Shown: positions 1 to 13,599, counted from the first letter of the stretch. The stretch is 64,000 bases of DNA from Talinum fruticosum (GCA_021018815.1 JAITYX010000032.1:4801501-4865500), one strand, 5' to 3'. The notes: generated by a model from the letters alone, not told the origin. Numbers and translations are program-made.

Positions 1-317
1 GTTATAAGTTGTAGAGAGATAACCTGGGTACCTGTAGGCTGCTTGGGACAATACTAGTCGCCCCCCTCTTTCCTTTGGTTTGTATCAAGAATTGCCATAG
101 CCTTGATTAGTCATTACAGTTGCATGATTATTTTATAAGAGCTTTACTTAGTTTCATGTCTTACTAATATAATTTTTTTAAAAAAGAATTTATTGCCAAA
201 GGAATGTATATCTAATATTGCTTTGTTCCTTTCCTGCAAGTGTGGAGCGTTAGTCTAACTCTTGATCTAGTGCAGGACTGATGATCTGACCTGAGTTTGA
301 CATCACATGCTGTGCAG

Positions 318-2667
318 GATTTGGCAAGTAGTGCTGGGGAAGATGTCATTCTTGCAATGAACACATTCATAACAAGGTTGTTGGCAGTTTCAGATCCTGC
401 CCAGATGAAGGTGTGGCAACTATTCTATCTTCCTTTTCTCTAGTTCTTCTGCAATCTTCTGTATAGGAACTCAGCAACTGAATAGATTTTAGGGACGTAG
501 AGCATGTGACAACTTATCTACCAATATAAGCACTACTTGCCCAAAAGTGACTGTCAGCTACCTAAAAAATAGACACAACCTTAGTTTAAAAAGCTCAAGG
601 CGCACAAAAGCGCAAAGGATCAAAGGGCCCAGGGTGCGGGCTTCGAGCGAAGGCGCGGGTTTTTTGGAACGAGGCGCACTTACTAAAAAATACTTGAACA
701 TCATTGTCAAGCAATATTTTTGGTTGAATATGCTAGATGATGACATCAAATAAGTAATTAGATATCATTGTAATTGCATAAAGAGTCTTAGATTGTGATA
801 ACACAATGAATTCGCTATGATTTTCACCAAAAAGCAAGCAGAAAAAGGAAAAAAAAATAGCACAAATTGAAAAAAAGGGCGTCTAACCCAATTTCTCAAA
901 GTCTAACAAAGACAAAGACAAAAGAAAGAGGAAGGGGGAGGGAGAGGGAGAGAGTAAAATTGCAAAAAACCAGAAAAAAGCCCTATGAGGTTTACAAGGT
1001 GCAACTGCACACTGGCTGAGGTGCAAACTGAGACGCGCGCCTCAGAGGGCTTTTTGGAGGGGCTGGGCTTCACCCCTTGCAAGGCGCAAGGGGGTGGGCT
1101 TCAGGCTTTTCTGAGCCTAGGCGCACCCTGGGCCCGCTTTTTAAACCAAGGACACAACATAAAGCATGGTTATGCTCTTGACATGAGGATTCAGTTGTGT
1201 AAATATCTTAAGCTTGCCAGAAAAGTTGGCAACAACGAGATCACCCAGACTTGGTATTTTGCTGCAGCTTGCTGCTTTATTTGAGGCCAAATAGGACATG
1301 CAATTGAACCTCATGGGTAGAAAATTATTGGGATGAATATCCAATGCTTCTGCACCCCATGATTATCAGGACTCTTCGTTTTGCCCTGCCTTATCCTTGT
1401 CGGACATGAACCCCATTGATGGAAGATGTCATGTTTGTCGGACATGTATCAAACTCTACAGTAATGGGAATGAAAAAATTTCAGAGACGGTCTTTTTCCT
1501 TTCTTTTCACTATTTTAGTGGTTCTTTTATGTGAATTGTAATCGAATATGATTTTTGGCAATAAGTTTAATTAATGAAATATGGTAGAACAATTGATTTA
1601 AAATTGCAGTTTTCACATGTAAAATGTTGAATCCCCACTTCCCACCCATATTTTGGACGTGCAGACATCTAAATTTACAACTCTGATGAGTGGGAACATT
1701 CAGGTTCACGCCCACATACAACACTCCATACTCGAACCCTACATAATCTGTAGCTCAATGAATTAGAAATTGGATCATCAGGAAAGAGAGAAAAAGTAGC
1801 TAACTGAAACTTAGGATGAGATATAAAGCAGCTTATTAGGTCATTGGAGGATAAAGAAAATGAAAGTAAATTCAACTTCTTTCTCATATGGAAATTATTT
1901 TCCCTTATAGAGTTGTAAAGATTATATGTCCCTTCACCAATCGTAGAGGAATTGAAAAATATTTTCTGGAAAAATCAACCCCCCTCCTTCAACTACATCC
2001 TATTCTGACTTGCACTGGCTTCATCCCTCTCTTTTTCTTTCTATCTAGCTTGTGCTCTGACCCACAACATCTATTCCTGTCCTCAGTCGCCCATCTAGCT
2101 GGCACCATAGTCCATAGGCCACAACTCGAACCATTTTCTTATGTTTCTCTGCATAATAATTAACTAGGCTTAGAGCTAGAAGGTGAGCAAACTAAGTATT
2201 CATTTCTCGCACTCGATCAATTTTCTAAGGTGGTAGCGTTCTACCAAGCTGGCAACAACTTTCAAATGTGAAGTTTTTTCTATCCAAATTGGCTTGAATA
2301 CCTGTTTTACTTACTCTTGGAGATGACATCTCTAGTTATTAGAGCAAGGTTGCATATATGTAGGCTTTCCTAGATCTTGCTTCCAGGGGATCTATTCATT
2401 TCCTGCTGTTATTATATTGTAACCTATACATTGTGTTCAATGCTACTAATCCAAAGTTTGTGTTAGCTGATAGTGAACTTGTCTCTCTTGGCATATATGC
2501 TACAGACTAGTGTCACAGAAACAAGCGCAGCAGAACTTGCCAAGATGTTATTTTGGCTGATGGTTGTGGGCTATAGTATTCGCAACATTGAGGTCCGGTT
2601 TGATATGGAAAGGGTACTTGGAAGTCCAGCAAAACTTGCTGAGTTGCCTCCTGGAGAGATCATTTAG
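318..2667 (+). CDS. DUF760 family protein, C-terminal exons only (partial)
   Basis: Two coding exons are visible: 318-410 and 2506-2667, joined in phase 0 across a 2,095-bp GT..AG intron. The first reads DLASSAGEDVILAMNTFI and onward to DPAQMK. The second begins TSVTETSAAELAKMLFW, continues GYSIRNIEVRFDME, and stops after ELPPGEII. The pattern of an AMNTF-type helix, VTET, then GY..RN...R.(L/M)E matches the second DUF760 repeat of plant chloroplast-targeted proteins such as Arabidopsis At2g14910 (from memory of the family, not a search). Biochemical function is unknown. The N-terminal part, with transit peptide and first repeat, lies left of the window. The long intron holds two GC-rich repeats. 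A possible extra pair of exons lies downstream at 3020-3278. Confidence 0.75.
580..680. repeat. GC-rich repeat in DUF760 intron, copy 1
   Basis: A GC-rich island in an AT-rich intron, rich in short GGCGC/GCGCA words (aggcgcacaaaagcgcaaag, gaaggcgcgggtttttt). It resembles the second island at 985-1150 in composition and vocabulary. This looks like degenerate mobile DNA; no class is assigned. Confidence 0.45.
985..1150. repeat. GC-rich repeat in DUF760 intron, copy 2
   Basis: The island is built of repeated gcgcctcag/aggcgc words, ending in ctaggcgcaccctgggcccg. A weaker relative lies in an intron of the fucosyltransferase gene near 8130-8190 (caaggctcattgcacccc). An open frame crosses it but has no recognisable protein content. 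Confidence 0.4.
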
Positions 2668-3500
2668 GCTCAATTAAAAGAATGGCTCCCACGTCTTTGA
2701 TTATTGCGGTAATATTACTCCATTTATAAGCTTGTTGAGACATAACAATTCATCATTTATGTCAAATTGCAGCTGAATAGAGGTATTATTAGCATACCAT
2801 TGAAAATAGGCTAGAAATTGATGTTCTGATGATATAACCAAATTTAACTCCCTCATCTGTAATTTTTGAATTTGTTTATATTGAGCACAACTAGCCAGAT
2901 ATTTTTTCAAGGCAAAGCTTTTTTTTCTTTTTTTTTTATTTTTTGGAATTATGAGGGGTAGACTTTACAGTTAGTGTTATTAAATTGAGTCTGTCATCAG
3001 GTGAAAAGTGGAAATCCAGACTGTCTACATTTCTTTTTGCTCATTCCGCAAGTTACCAGAGAAATCTCTGAGACAGATTCAGGTGCATCTCACACAGTAG
3101 TTAAACATAAATGCCACAATTTCAAAATTAAATGCTATTAGGGTCCCTCCAAAGTTGGTGAGTTTTGGTTGAGTTGCAGGCAATAGCTTCAATGTTTGGT
3201 AATTTCGGATGGTATAAGGCAGTCATGTATCTTCCAGCAGGGGAGCATGACAACGCTCTCTGTGACTTTGACGTCTAGTGACATTGTTCAGTTGATTTTG
3301 AGTTTAAGTGTTAGCCTGTAACCAAGAGTAAATTTCTAATCTTATGACAAATTCACAATGGTTGTGAGCACAAATTTCACAAAATCTCTGCTTGAAAATT
3401 TCTGATCAAATAAAATGAATATAGCATTTACGTTCCCTGATGTAATAAAACCTATATTTACAGTGTAGCAGAGACTTGGATTCAAATTGATCTTATTCAC
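2668..3500 (+). other. 3' region of DUF760 gene, with a spliceable ORF
   Basis: Probable 3' UTR; an AATAAA-like signal lies near 3408-3416. It also contains a second open segment with proper splice borders: 3020-3082 (preceded by cag, followed by gtgcat) and 3180-3278 (preceded by ttgcag, ending TAG). Spliced, they give about 53 codons including FGNFGWYKAVMYLPAGEHD. I do not recognise this peptide. It could be an alternative 3' end, a remnant of another gene, or chance. Confidence 0.35.
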
Positions 3501-3619
3501 TTCTTTTCAGTCTAAGTTGCACAATTCCCCCCAAAATAAAGAATAAAAGAACGAGTCGTTGCAAGTGAAACTCTTATCCGACCCAAGAAAGTGTATTTTT
3601 TCACCTAAGATTAATGTAT

Positions 3620-3840
3620 AGTAAGTCTTGTATGAGATCATGTTACTCAAAAGTTATTTTGAAACAGAAACTTTTATAGTGACTTTAAAAACATAGAGAG
3701 TGATTAAATAATTCATTCAGGGGTTACTCTAATAAAAGTCACATCCTAATAAATTATTAATCACTCTCAAATTAAAAGGTCGCTATAGTATAAGTTATTA
3801 ATCATATTAAAATGTTCAAAATAATCGCATTAAGACCCAT
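3620..3840. mobile_element. MITE-like repeat, family also at 27225-27480
   Basis: Shares an ordered set of words with 27225-27480: ggggttactctaataaaagt, cacatcctaataaattatta, and a terminal agtcttgtatgagatc / gacgatctcat motif. No ORF is present. The gtgagac/gtctcat terminal motif suggests a small TIR element. Exact ends are not resolved. Confidence 0.5.
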
Positions 3841-6539
3841 GGATATGAGGAAAGCAAGTTTCTATATACAGTCGTCACTTTTTCTTTCCGACAAATTGCT
3901 TCATTGTCACAAAGGAACCATCTTGATAAAGTACAATAAATTAAGGTTTCTTTTTTTTTTTCTTTTTCCAATTGCATTCAAAAAGTGTAAACAAGAATCC
4001 CCCTACCAAAAAAATCTCTCCCTCTAATGCTATCATATTCTTTAATCCTTTAAAGTTTAAGCCTTGTATGCACAGTTCTGTGCCACTATGTGCTAATTAC
4101 AGCACATTATTGAGATTAAATAACACATAAAGTTAATTTTTTTAAAATTGTTAGGTGGTAGCTGATCGTATTTACTTCTGTTTTAATTGTTCTTAGAAAA
4201 ATTATTTAATTAAAATAATTATATCAAGAGCTAATAAAACACCCTAACGACTTAAACTCTTTCAAATTAGCTTGAAATCTTTGAAATTAGCCTTTTAATT
4301 TTAAAAATTACTTTAAAAAACGATTTAATCAAATACTCAAATTGATTATTTCGATTTTAAAACCTAATTTTAACTAAAAAGCTCTCCAAAACTGTTAGTT
4401 AAACATCCCATAACACAACATGGTAAATATGTAAAAAGATGTATCTCTCTTTCTCACTCTTTTTTCCTCAGTTCTATTAAATGTTTTACTTTTTTGTAAA
4501 AATAAGTAAAATAATATATATGTTCCTTCTCTCAAAGATTCCATCAACAATGTCGTCAAATAAAGTACCAAGAAACTCCTTATAAAATGCGGTATTCTGC
4601 ACAAACATAAATTTAACGTGTTTATCATATCGAGTAAGTGAATCTGCTTTATTATTACCTTTCCCAAAATATCGAATAAGTGAATCTGTTTTACTATTAT
4701 TTTCAAAAATATCTGAAATAGTAAATGCTTTTCTTGAGGGTTGTTAAATTCCATCTTTTTGCTGCATGGCGGGTTGTTAATTTATATTAAATGTTAGCTT
4801 CTATTATTGTTGCTTATGATTTGACGTTTTATATTTATTGAGTCGATGACTGGGAGGAGGGGAGACTGTTGATGCAGGTCCACTTTCACTATATGTTGCA
4901 CTTTGCAGTTTGGACGTATCTTTGTAGTCCCATCATCTGTTTCCTCTTTTGACTGCATGGGATCATGGATCACTCACAACCTCACCAAATCCCAACCATT
5001 AACGTTGTCTTTCGTTTTATGCAAACATAATTGTAGGATAATGCGTTTTCATGTCAACTAGAGAGAGAGATGTAGAGATAGAGAGAGAAAAACAGATGCT
5101 GTATCTAAGAAAAATAGTGAGTACTGTTGAGGATCTTTGAAAGGCAAAACAAATTTTCCCAGCAGTGTAGTTTTGGAAAGTACATCATCTCCTAGTACAA
5201 AGTGAATATATGTAACTAAGAAACCATTTTATGAGTATAACGAATTGGATTTTAGCCATTACAAAATGATATAGGTATTTAAGTTGAAACTATTCCCAAA
5301 AAAAAAATAATAATTGAGTAAATATTGAGTAGCAAAAAAATCCCTCTATTTTATTATCACTTATACGTTAACGATATTTTATTAATGAGAACAACAACTA
5401 AGAAAATACAACTACACTTTATAAGATCTCGCAGCAATATTGGTATCTATATATGGAATATCTTTGCTTAATATTTAACAAATGAGGCTTTACGCTATTT
5501 GAGTAGCATTCATTAATTGAATAGATGAGTATTAGTGAACTGGATATTGATATGTTTTTTCAGTATTAAAAATAACTACAAGTGAAAATCATGCTCCATG
5601 ATAAGTATTGATAATTAGTGCGATAAAATTGTCTTTTCTATCAAATTTATAACTGTCTATTTGACTCGTTATACATGACAATAACTTTGTGTTAGAAACG
5701 ATAATACAACAAATAATTTACTCTATGAAACTTGTGTCAGCTGTATTTGTTCAATGTCTATGATGCATGTGTCCATTTGTTGAGCTAACCCCTCCCCTCA
5801 AAACTAGATTTTATATAATTTAGATCTCAATAATACACAAATATATGATAAAAAATGTGGCCCGTAAAACTATCATGATACGATAGTCGTGGAAGTGGAG
5901 GAACCTATGAAATTTACTAACACAAAGTTTCCATATGGATTAATGGTGCAATTGATGACACAATAGATGTCCCAATAAAGGATCAAACCTTGTTCATAAA
6001 TCCAATATAATTGGAAAATGGAGAGGCATATCAAATTGAGAGAGGGATAGTTTACATACATACGTATCAAGTGTTGAAGGAAAACTTTGGTTAAGTAGGT
6101 GGGAGATTGGTGTACAACGAAATTTTCTATAAAAATGATAGGATTTCCTTTTGAAAATTTGAACATGTTTAACTAGAAAATCTAAATTAACAGCGTTGAG
6201 AAAAATAGTTAAGATAATTAAGGATTTGAGTACCGTAAAATTTATCACTATTCTTTATTGTATTTTGTTGATTCAAACAAATCAATGCATCAACTTTTTT
6301 TCTTTACATACGCACGAATGTAAGAATTTGCGGTAGTACAATCATATTAGTAAGTATTAAGATTTAATACTGTTATAGATAAACTAATTGGACGCATCAA
6401 AATTAATTAAATAATTTGAGTCTAATTTGTAAAAATTATATGATATTTTCCACATATTTTAGAGAAATAATGTTGCCATTGGCCATTGAAGACATATAAT
6501 TATATCTCATCAAAACTTATATACAAGTTTGACTAAAAA
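3841..6539. other. Intergenic, AT-rich
   Basis: Between the DUF760 and fucosyltransferase genes. Contains poly-A/T tracts and a short GA-rich tract near 5060-5090. No ORF in it resembles a protein, and no RNA gene was recognised. Confidence 0.6.
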
Positions 6540-7143
6540 AAGAAAAGAAAAAATGGAGAGCTCATTTTGACCTGAAAGGACAGGAGAAACAAGGAAAGAA
6601 AATAATATCCACAGGCAATTTTTTTTTAAAAGAAAGAGGCAACATTACAAAAAATAATTAATTTTCCTTATATGGATTAGAATTGTTTGGGGGCTCATTT
6701 ACGAGGTGGGTTTTTGGTTTTCTAATTGTAAAACACGAAGAAAATGCGGTGCGTGGGAAGGGAAGGGAAGGGTTGTTATTATTTGGTGATATTTTGGGGT
6801 TGGCATTTCGCAGTAGCAAAGCCAACGCCAAAGACAAGCAAAGAGACGCAGAGGAACAGCACAGGCATTGGCGTAGGAGGAGAAAGAAGGAAGTCAAGTC
6901 CAAAATCAAGAGAGAGAATCAAAATCCGTTGTCGTCATCGAACACACCATTCCACTACAAATAATAAGTGAGCAGAGCTGCTCCAATTTCCAGATCGCTA
7001 TCTCACTCTCTCTCCTCCCCCTCCTCCTCCCTCGCCTTGTTTTAGAGAGAGATTCTAGAGAGATAGAGAGAGGGAGAGAGAGTTGCAGAGTGAGAGAGAG
7101 GAGAGAGAGTGTGGTGGCCGCAGCAGCTTTTGGCGCCAAGGAT
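6540..7143 (+). promoter_or_regulatory. Promoter and GA-rich 5' leader of fucosyltransferase gene
   Basis: Composition shifts to gene-like at about 6700. A GA-rich leader (agagagagattctagagaga and similar) fills 7040-7110 just before the start codon, typical of plant 5' UTRs. A TATA-like caaataataag lies at about 6957. An in-frame upstream ATG at 7090 would add 18 residues. Confidence 0.45.
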
Positions 7144-10100
7144 ATGGCGAATCCGCGGCGGCGCCACCACCACAAGAGCAACGGTCTCAGCCGCTTCATC
7201 CCCGCCGTTTCCGCCATTTTCGGCGGCTTCTTCATCTGCTTTGTCTTCCTCTCCTTTCTCGCTCCTCCTCCTCGCCATAGCTCTGGCCATATCGTCCGTC
7301 GCGCAGCATCGGTAATCTACCTCTCTTTATCTCTCTTGCCGATTCGAGCTGCGATTGTTGCGTTTCTGGTTTGATTTGTGCTTCGTATGCTTGTTCAGGA
7401 TGGCGATAATTCGAATGGAGCTGCGCTCTTTTCCGTTCCGGTTAGTGGATTTTTCCTTTCGTTGTTATGATTATATGTGTTCGATTAATTTGTATGAGCT
7501 GTTGATTAGATCCGATTTTCATTTTCTTTGATCTGATCTGATTTGGTTCTTTTGTTATTGAGCTGCAGCTCACTGGAGGAAAATCAAAACACGATATATG
7601 GAGGTCGAGAGATTCAGAGTTCTTTTACGGATGTAGCAATGCCAGCAGTAAATTTGCTAGTATGCAATCTTTTTCGTTGTTCTAAATCCTTTCAGATTTA
7701 TGCTTGCTTCTCCTGGTCGATTTTTCCTTCATATAAGCGGGTTCTATTTTATGATCATGCCTTAGAGTAGTTGCTGATATGCAGCTATTTGTATGTTATT
7801 TTCCAAGTTCCAAGGTTGTTGATATGGCTGTTGTTATGGTATTTGCAAAATCTTCCTACAGGACATAACTTCTATCATTAAATATCAACATTCTCTGTTA
7901 TGAGGATCATTACCTTTGATGAATTAAATGTTAAAGATGCTCTAATGTGAACATGACCTTTTCTCTACAATCGAATAGGCATCAAAACATCTATGATGAT
8001 ATTGATAAAGATATTTCCATTGATATGCTTCATTAGTTTTAAAAGTTGTATTTGGGCACGCTTTGGCATAGGATTTGGTAGGTGACACTCGTGGCAGTCA
8101 GATGCCCAAGTGTAGTGATTTGTTATGAATTACAAAGTGCAAGGCTCATTGCACCCCAGCTCGAGTCCGAGGTCTGTGCCTTAGGTGCCTCTGAAATATG
8201 AGAGAGATGTAGATACAGAATATGTGACAGGTTATTCAGTCAGCTAAATTTCTCTAAATGGATCCTTTCCTAGATCATCAGTCCCCTTTTATATAAAATG
8301 CCCTTCATTGATTGTTTGGAACCACTGCCAGTTAAACCCTAAATGAAACCTCTAGATTGCCGGAAACTCAAAATTTGTGAAGTGTGATTTGTGCTCAAGT
8401 TGGATCCAGTTGCAGCTTTTGCCTTATATAGACAGGGTACCATTTGTCCCTGATGGTCGATCTGCATATGATGTGGTTGGTGGCCTCTGTACAAGCATCT
8501 TCAATTCACTTTCTCTTGAATCCCACTTGTTGCCCTTGTGTTTTTGCTAATTCCATGTGGATCCACAAACTTTTGAAATCCGCATTATACTGTTTTATCC
8601 TAACTATGTGCAAGCTGTACGTTTCAACTTTGAACATTAAGTGAAAACTTGTCATATAACTCCATGTTATTGAATACCCCCTCCCCAGGGCAGTGACACC
8701 CCTTGTAGTGTTGTATCTTATGGTTTTAGTTACCAGTCCCTGATGTGGGATTAACATGTGTTTTGCGTCATTCATAGTCAAAATTCAAGCGTTTTAGTAC
8801 TGCAATTGTGGTCAATTCCATTAAATTTTAATGGCGTTCATGGCCTGAAATTGCCAAGTTGATATAGTTTAAATATATAGAGTTCCACACGAGTTTCTGT
8901 AGTTTCATATATTCCTAGTGCAATTCTAAGACAATAAGACTACTAATGAGTTACGACTTAATATTCTGGTATGGAAAAGCTTTCTTTCTGCATGCAATTA
9001 TGAGTTCTCAATTTTGTCATTTTTGTTTTTTCAGAAGCCGGTGCTATTACACGTCCAAATCGGTTTTTGCTGATTGCAACGAGTGGAGGCTTAAATCAGC
9101 AAAGAACAGGGGTAAATCTTGCACTGCTTGGCTGTCTTTTTATGTTGTGCATGTCACTGTACCTGGAATCAGTTAGCATGTTAAGTGGCCACTAGCCTTT
9201 TGTGCTGACTTAATATTGTTGGTTGTTAGCCTTATCACTTGTTTATGAAATTGGTATATGCAGTTAGACTAAGACAGATGGTGGCATATGAATATTTAAT
9301 CAATTGGATACATATTGGAATACATTCAATAATTGCAGTACCTGCCACTCTTGCCAGAGCACTGATATCTAGTTATGTACTTGCCTCTTGAATGACTTTG
9401 CACTTTTATGAAATTCTACCTAGTTTGCTTCGATAAAACTGCTTTTAGAAACCATATATTATGGAGCAAGCGCAGATCATGACTAGTAATAGTATTGTAT
9501 AAAGGCAGAATGTTTGATGCAGGCTAAAGATTTGCTTAATGGGTTGATAACACATTGCCGATTGCAGACCTGCCCCCGTTTTGTCCCGAACTTGATTTAT
9601 TGATTGATGACAATGCAGTTCTGATAGGATAGGTAGATTGCGAACTAACACTGGATTCCTGAGATTTCAACCTGTTCTGTATTTTGGACCTTCGGATTGT
9701 GTGCATTTTGATTGCATTGTGTTTATGTTGCAGTGGAAATAATTTGATGATATGACACAGGCAGTGCAGTGGAAATGGAGTTACTACTTCCTACAGTAGT
9801 GAGGGCTCCAAGTCTCCATTGCTTGTGTAAAAATTCTCATTTTGATGTCCATGTTGGAAGTTCCTTTTATATCACTTCCAAGCAATATATATACCGTTTT
9901 ATGTTCATGATAATTGCATATGTCCTTTTGTTCATTAATTTCGTTTTACTTTTTCTCATTTTTCGGTTGGCTGTCTGGTGGGGTGGGGTTGTGAGGTTTG
10001 GGTTCTGATGTTTCGTTAAATCATTCCTTGATCCGAGACTCCATTTATCTTATTTAGATACTACTGGTATCTTCTGTGTTACCTGTCGCAACTGGTATCC

Positions 10101-13100
10101 TTGAGCAGTTGTAGGATCTAGAATATACTTGTTCTTTACAAATGAATGAATTTTAGATCTGAATGCTACTGGGACTGATCACATGCCACTGATTGCTAGA
10201 TAATTGATGCTGTTGTTGCCGCGCGTATTCTGAATGCCACCTTGGTTGTTCCGAAGTTGGATCAGAGATCTTATTGGAAGGATGCTAGGTTTGTTTACAG
10301 ATTGAAAACAAATGTTATGAGTCTGAGCTTTTGGCATACAAGCTTTCATGTGACAGAACAAATGTTCATGGTAATTTTGTTGTACTCCGTTTTCTTGTTG
10401 CAGCAATTTTGAGGACATCTTTGATATTGATTGGTTTATATCAATCCTGTCTGGAGATTTGCGTATCCTAAAAGAATTACCACAAAATGGACCAAAAGTA
10501 TACACTATGCGTGTTCCAAGGAAGTGTAATGAAAGGTGCTATGAGAAGAGAGTGTTGCCTGTTATAATGAAAAGGCATGTAAGTCTTCAAGTATATTGCT
10601 AATTTTGTTCTTGAGCTCTATATCGGTTTACTGTTCGCATCTTGTAGGTATCCTACTTTTTTCTTATATTTGAACGTCAGTGTGGAAGGTTATCAACTAT
10701 GTCATGTGCCATTTATTTATATCCTGTGCTGATATTCATCTTACTTTCTGGTGACAACAATTTGATTTCTAGCATGTAGCAATCAGTATTTGAGCATGCA
10801 TCACTAGATTGTAGACTTCATACTCTGCAACTGTGGATAAAATTGAGTGCGTTGTCATCCTAAATTAAGTCTTACTCGCTGACTCTTGTCCGTCTTGCTG
10901 AATAAGACAGGCTGTCCGACTTACCAAATTTGACTATAGGCTCGCAAATCGTCTGGAGACTGATCTTCAAAAGCTAAGATGTAGAGTGAACTACCATGCT
11001 TTGAAGTTTACTGATCACATACTAGAAATGGGGAAGCTACTAGTACAGAGGATGAGGGCAATGAGTGAGCATTACATTGCTCTCCATCTGAGGTAGGCCA
11101 CTATGTCCTTGTGGTTTGGCTTCAGATATTTAGCAGGTTTTTGATTAATCATGTTCCCTGGTGTTTACACGATCTTACAAAATCTTGTTGTAGTAACAAC
11201 ACTAGTAGTAGAGCCGATCTTCTTTAATTCTGGACACTTGAAGGTTTTATCTATTTGACATCCGTTAAAACTCTTTGATTTGGCTGCTTCATATTATTCA
11301 TATAGTCATATGTGAGCACACGGGTGGGTGGGTTTTTTTCCATCTGGTTTTATTTCAGATGTTGGTGGAAGCTGGAAGTTAAGGATCACTTTTCAACCTC
11401 TTTCTTCATATTCTTTATGTTAGCACTGAACGATTCATACCCTGTAGACAATATCAAGCCAAGGTTGTGTAAAATTAGCTTTAGTATCCTGAATGTTGAA
11501 TAGTTGTCCGTCCTGCAAATATGAACGGATTTTTATGGATGTTAAGTATGATCCTTCACGTAAATGATTTGAAAGCTAACCTCCAAAAGTGCTATTGCTG
11601 TTAAACCAATGGCCCTTAGCACTATGCTGCTATGGCCATTCAACTACATTTTTAGAAGCCTGTTAGCTAGTTGATCGACATGATTGGAAAATGGGAGAAT
11701 GAAGCAAGATTGACATGTGACGATCCTAAACATGTGAACCTAGCAAAGTAAACTCCATATCTCTTGGGTTTTGGTTTGCTATAGTGAATTGACCGGTTGC
11801 CTCAATTTAGGATTGTTATCTTCTTTTAGTTTGGTGGGACTTAGATTTCATGGGGGATAAAGATGTTTCGTTTTTGATGTACTTAACTGGGCGTGCCCTC
11901 ACAGTCGGATTTCGATTGATGTTTGTGCAGAGTGGACTCACTTGGAGAGGTGTTCTTTTTTTAAAAAAAAAAAATGATTTTTTCGGTTTGCTATAGTTCT
12001 AGGAATGCTTCAACTGTGAAACAGTTGCTGACCATATGATCCACCTTTGCCTTCTGTTTCAGGTTTGAACCTGATATGCTTGCGTTCTCAGGATGTTATT
12101 ACGGTGGGGGAGACAAGGAAAGAAAAGAATTGGGAACTATTCGGAGAAGGTGGAAAACATTACATGTAAGACATAAAGGTTTTCAACTTGTCTGATAGTG
12201 TGTTTGAACTGCCTTTTTTTCCATGTGTTTAAACTGAAGTTGATCATGCCAAATGGTTGGAGTGTCCAGACTTTTTAGCCGAACGGGCTGATTAAAAGCC
12301 TGGCCTTAGGGTTCACATTGTTATCAGGTGATTGAACTTTTGAAGTCATTCCCCAACCATGCAGGTGTCAGTCTGTCAGATGCTGCTTTTCTTGATCACT
12401 ATTACGAGACTGTCAAGCAACTTGCTTTATAAATCACCATTGACCTGCAAAACTTACTGTTTGCCCAAGTGTAGTTTAGGCTACTTTCATACAAGCATGA
12501 AGAGTACTATTATAAAATATCAATTGCATTGACAAATGCAGCGATGTGTGAGAAAATTGACTTGATCAGAGGTTAGAGGTGCTTCCTCTCCTGGGACTAG
12601 CTAGGGTTCCCCTTTTTTAACCCGCCTCTGCAGTGGTCCCACCTCTCTTCCTATAGGCCCATACAGCCCCCCTTAAAAAAAAGGGAAGGAACAGTGAAGG
12701 AGATAAAGATGTAGCTTTTTGTGTGAGGACTCATTGCCTCTGGTGTGGTGCAGGTAGGCAACCCAGATAAAGCAAGGAGGCAAGGAAGATGCCCACTCAC
12801 TCCAGAAGAAGTAGGCTTGATGCTAAGAGCCTTGGGTTATGGTAGTGATGTTCACATTTATGTTGCTTCTGGTGAAGTGTATGGGGAGAAGAAAGTTTGG
12901 CTCCGCTTAAATCACTTTTCCCCAATTTTCATTCAAAAGATACAATAGCTAGTAAAGAGGAGCTTGAACAGTTTGCCAAATTTTCTTCTCGAATGGCAGC
13001 ACTTGACTTTATTGTTTGTGATGAAAGTGATGTGTTTGTTACCAACAACAACGGAAATATGGCAAAGATACTGGCTGGACGAAGGTAATTCTCTGTTATA

Positions 13101-13599
13101 TTCCTGTCTTAACTGCTGGCAGAAATTTGGTGGAGCTGCAAATTAATGTGATGTCCTTTGTTTCAGGAGATATTTTGGGCATAAGCCAACTGTTCGACCC
13201 AATGCTAAGAAACTAAATAAGCTTTTTGTAAACAAAGGAAACATGACTTGGGAGGAGTTTGCCTCCAAGGTCCGTAGTCATCAGAGAGGATTTATGGGTT
13301 TGCCAAATGAGGTAAGACCCGGTAGAGGTGAGTTTCACGAGAACCCATCCACTTGCATTTGTGAAAATTCTGATGCCCGCTTGAAGAGTCTAAGGAAATT
13401 TGGGATTGGGAAGGAGCCCACTAGGAAAGAAGGAGAAGAAATTGAGGATCACGATGTTGATGATGACACGGAACCAGGTGATCCGGATTCCGATGGGGAA
13501 GTGGCTCTTCAAGAGAAACGGCATATGAATGAAACCACTTTGGATTATGACGGGATCTCATCTGATGAGCCTGAATTGGAAGATATGTTTTCAGATTAG
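7144..13599 (+). CDS. Plant O-fucosyltransferase family protein
   Basis: Ten exons: 7144-7311, 7399-7440, 7569-7647, 9035-9111, 10200-10288, 10404-10578, 10911-11092, 12063-12165, 12754-13084 and 13167-13599, all with GT..AG borders and consistent phases. The deduced protein is about 559 aa, a Golgi type II membrane protein: basic tail (RRRHHHK), membrane anchor at about residues 18-40, then an O-FucT domain with GGLNQQRTG (114-122), HLRFEPDMLAFSG (about 269-281), HIYVASGEVYG (339-349) and FIVCDESDVFVTNNNGNMA. The C-terminus is acidic. Family knowledge: GDP-fucose-dependent glycosyltransferase-like proteins of the secretory pathway; the acceptor cannot be told from sequence. Exon 9 has a one-base loss in the G run at 12883-12886: family members read YGGEESLAPLK here. 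As written the frame breaks after GEVYG. Confidence 0.9.

Noticed and set aside
7042..7290. Antisense ORFs across the fucosyltransferase first exon
   Set aside because: Shadows of the GC-rich first exon and GA-rich leader.
12745..13088. Treating the fucosyltransferase gene as a pseudogene
   Set aside because: A single homopolymer base explains the break; all ten exons, splice sites and signature motifs are otherwise intact.
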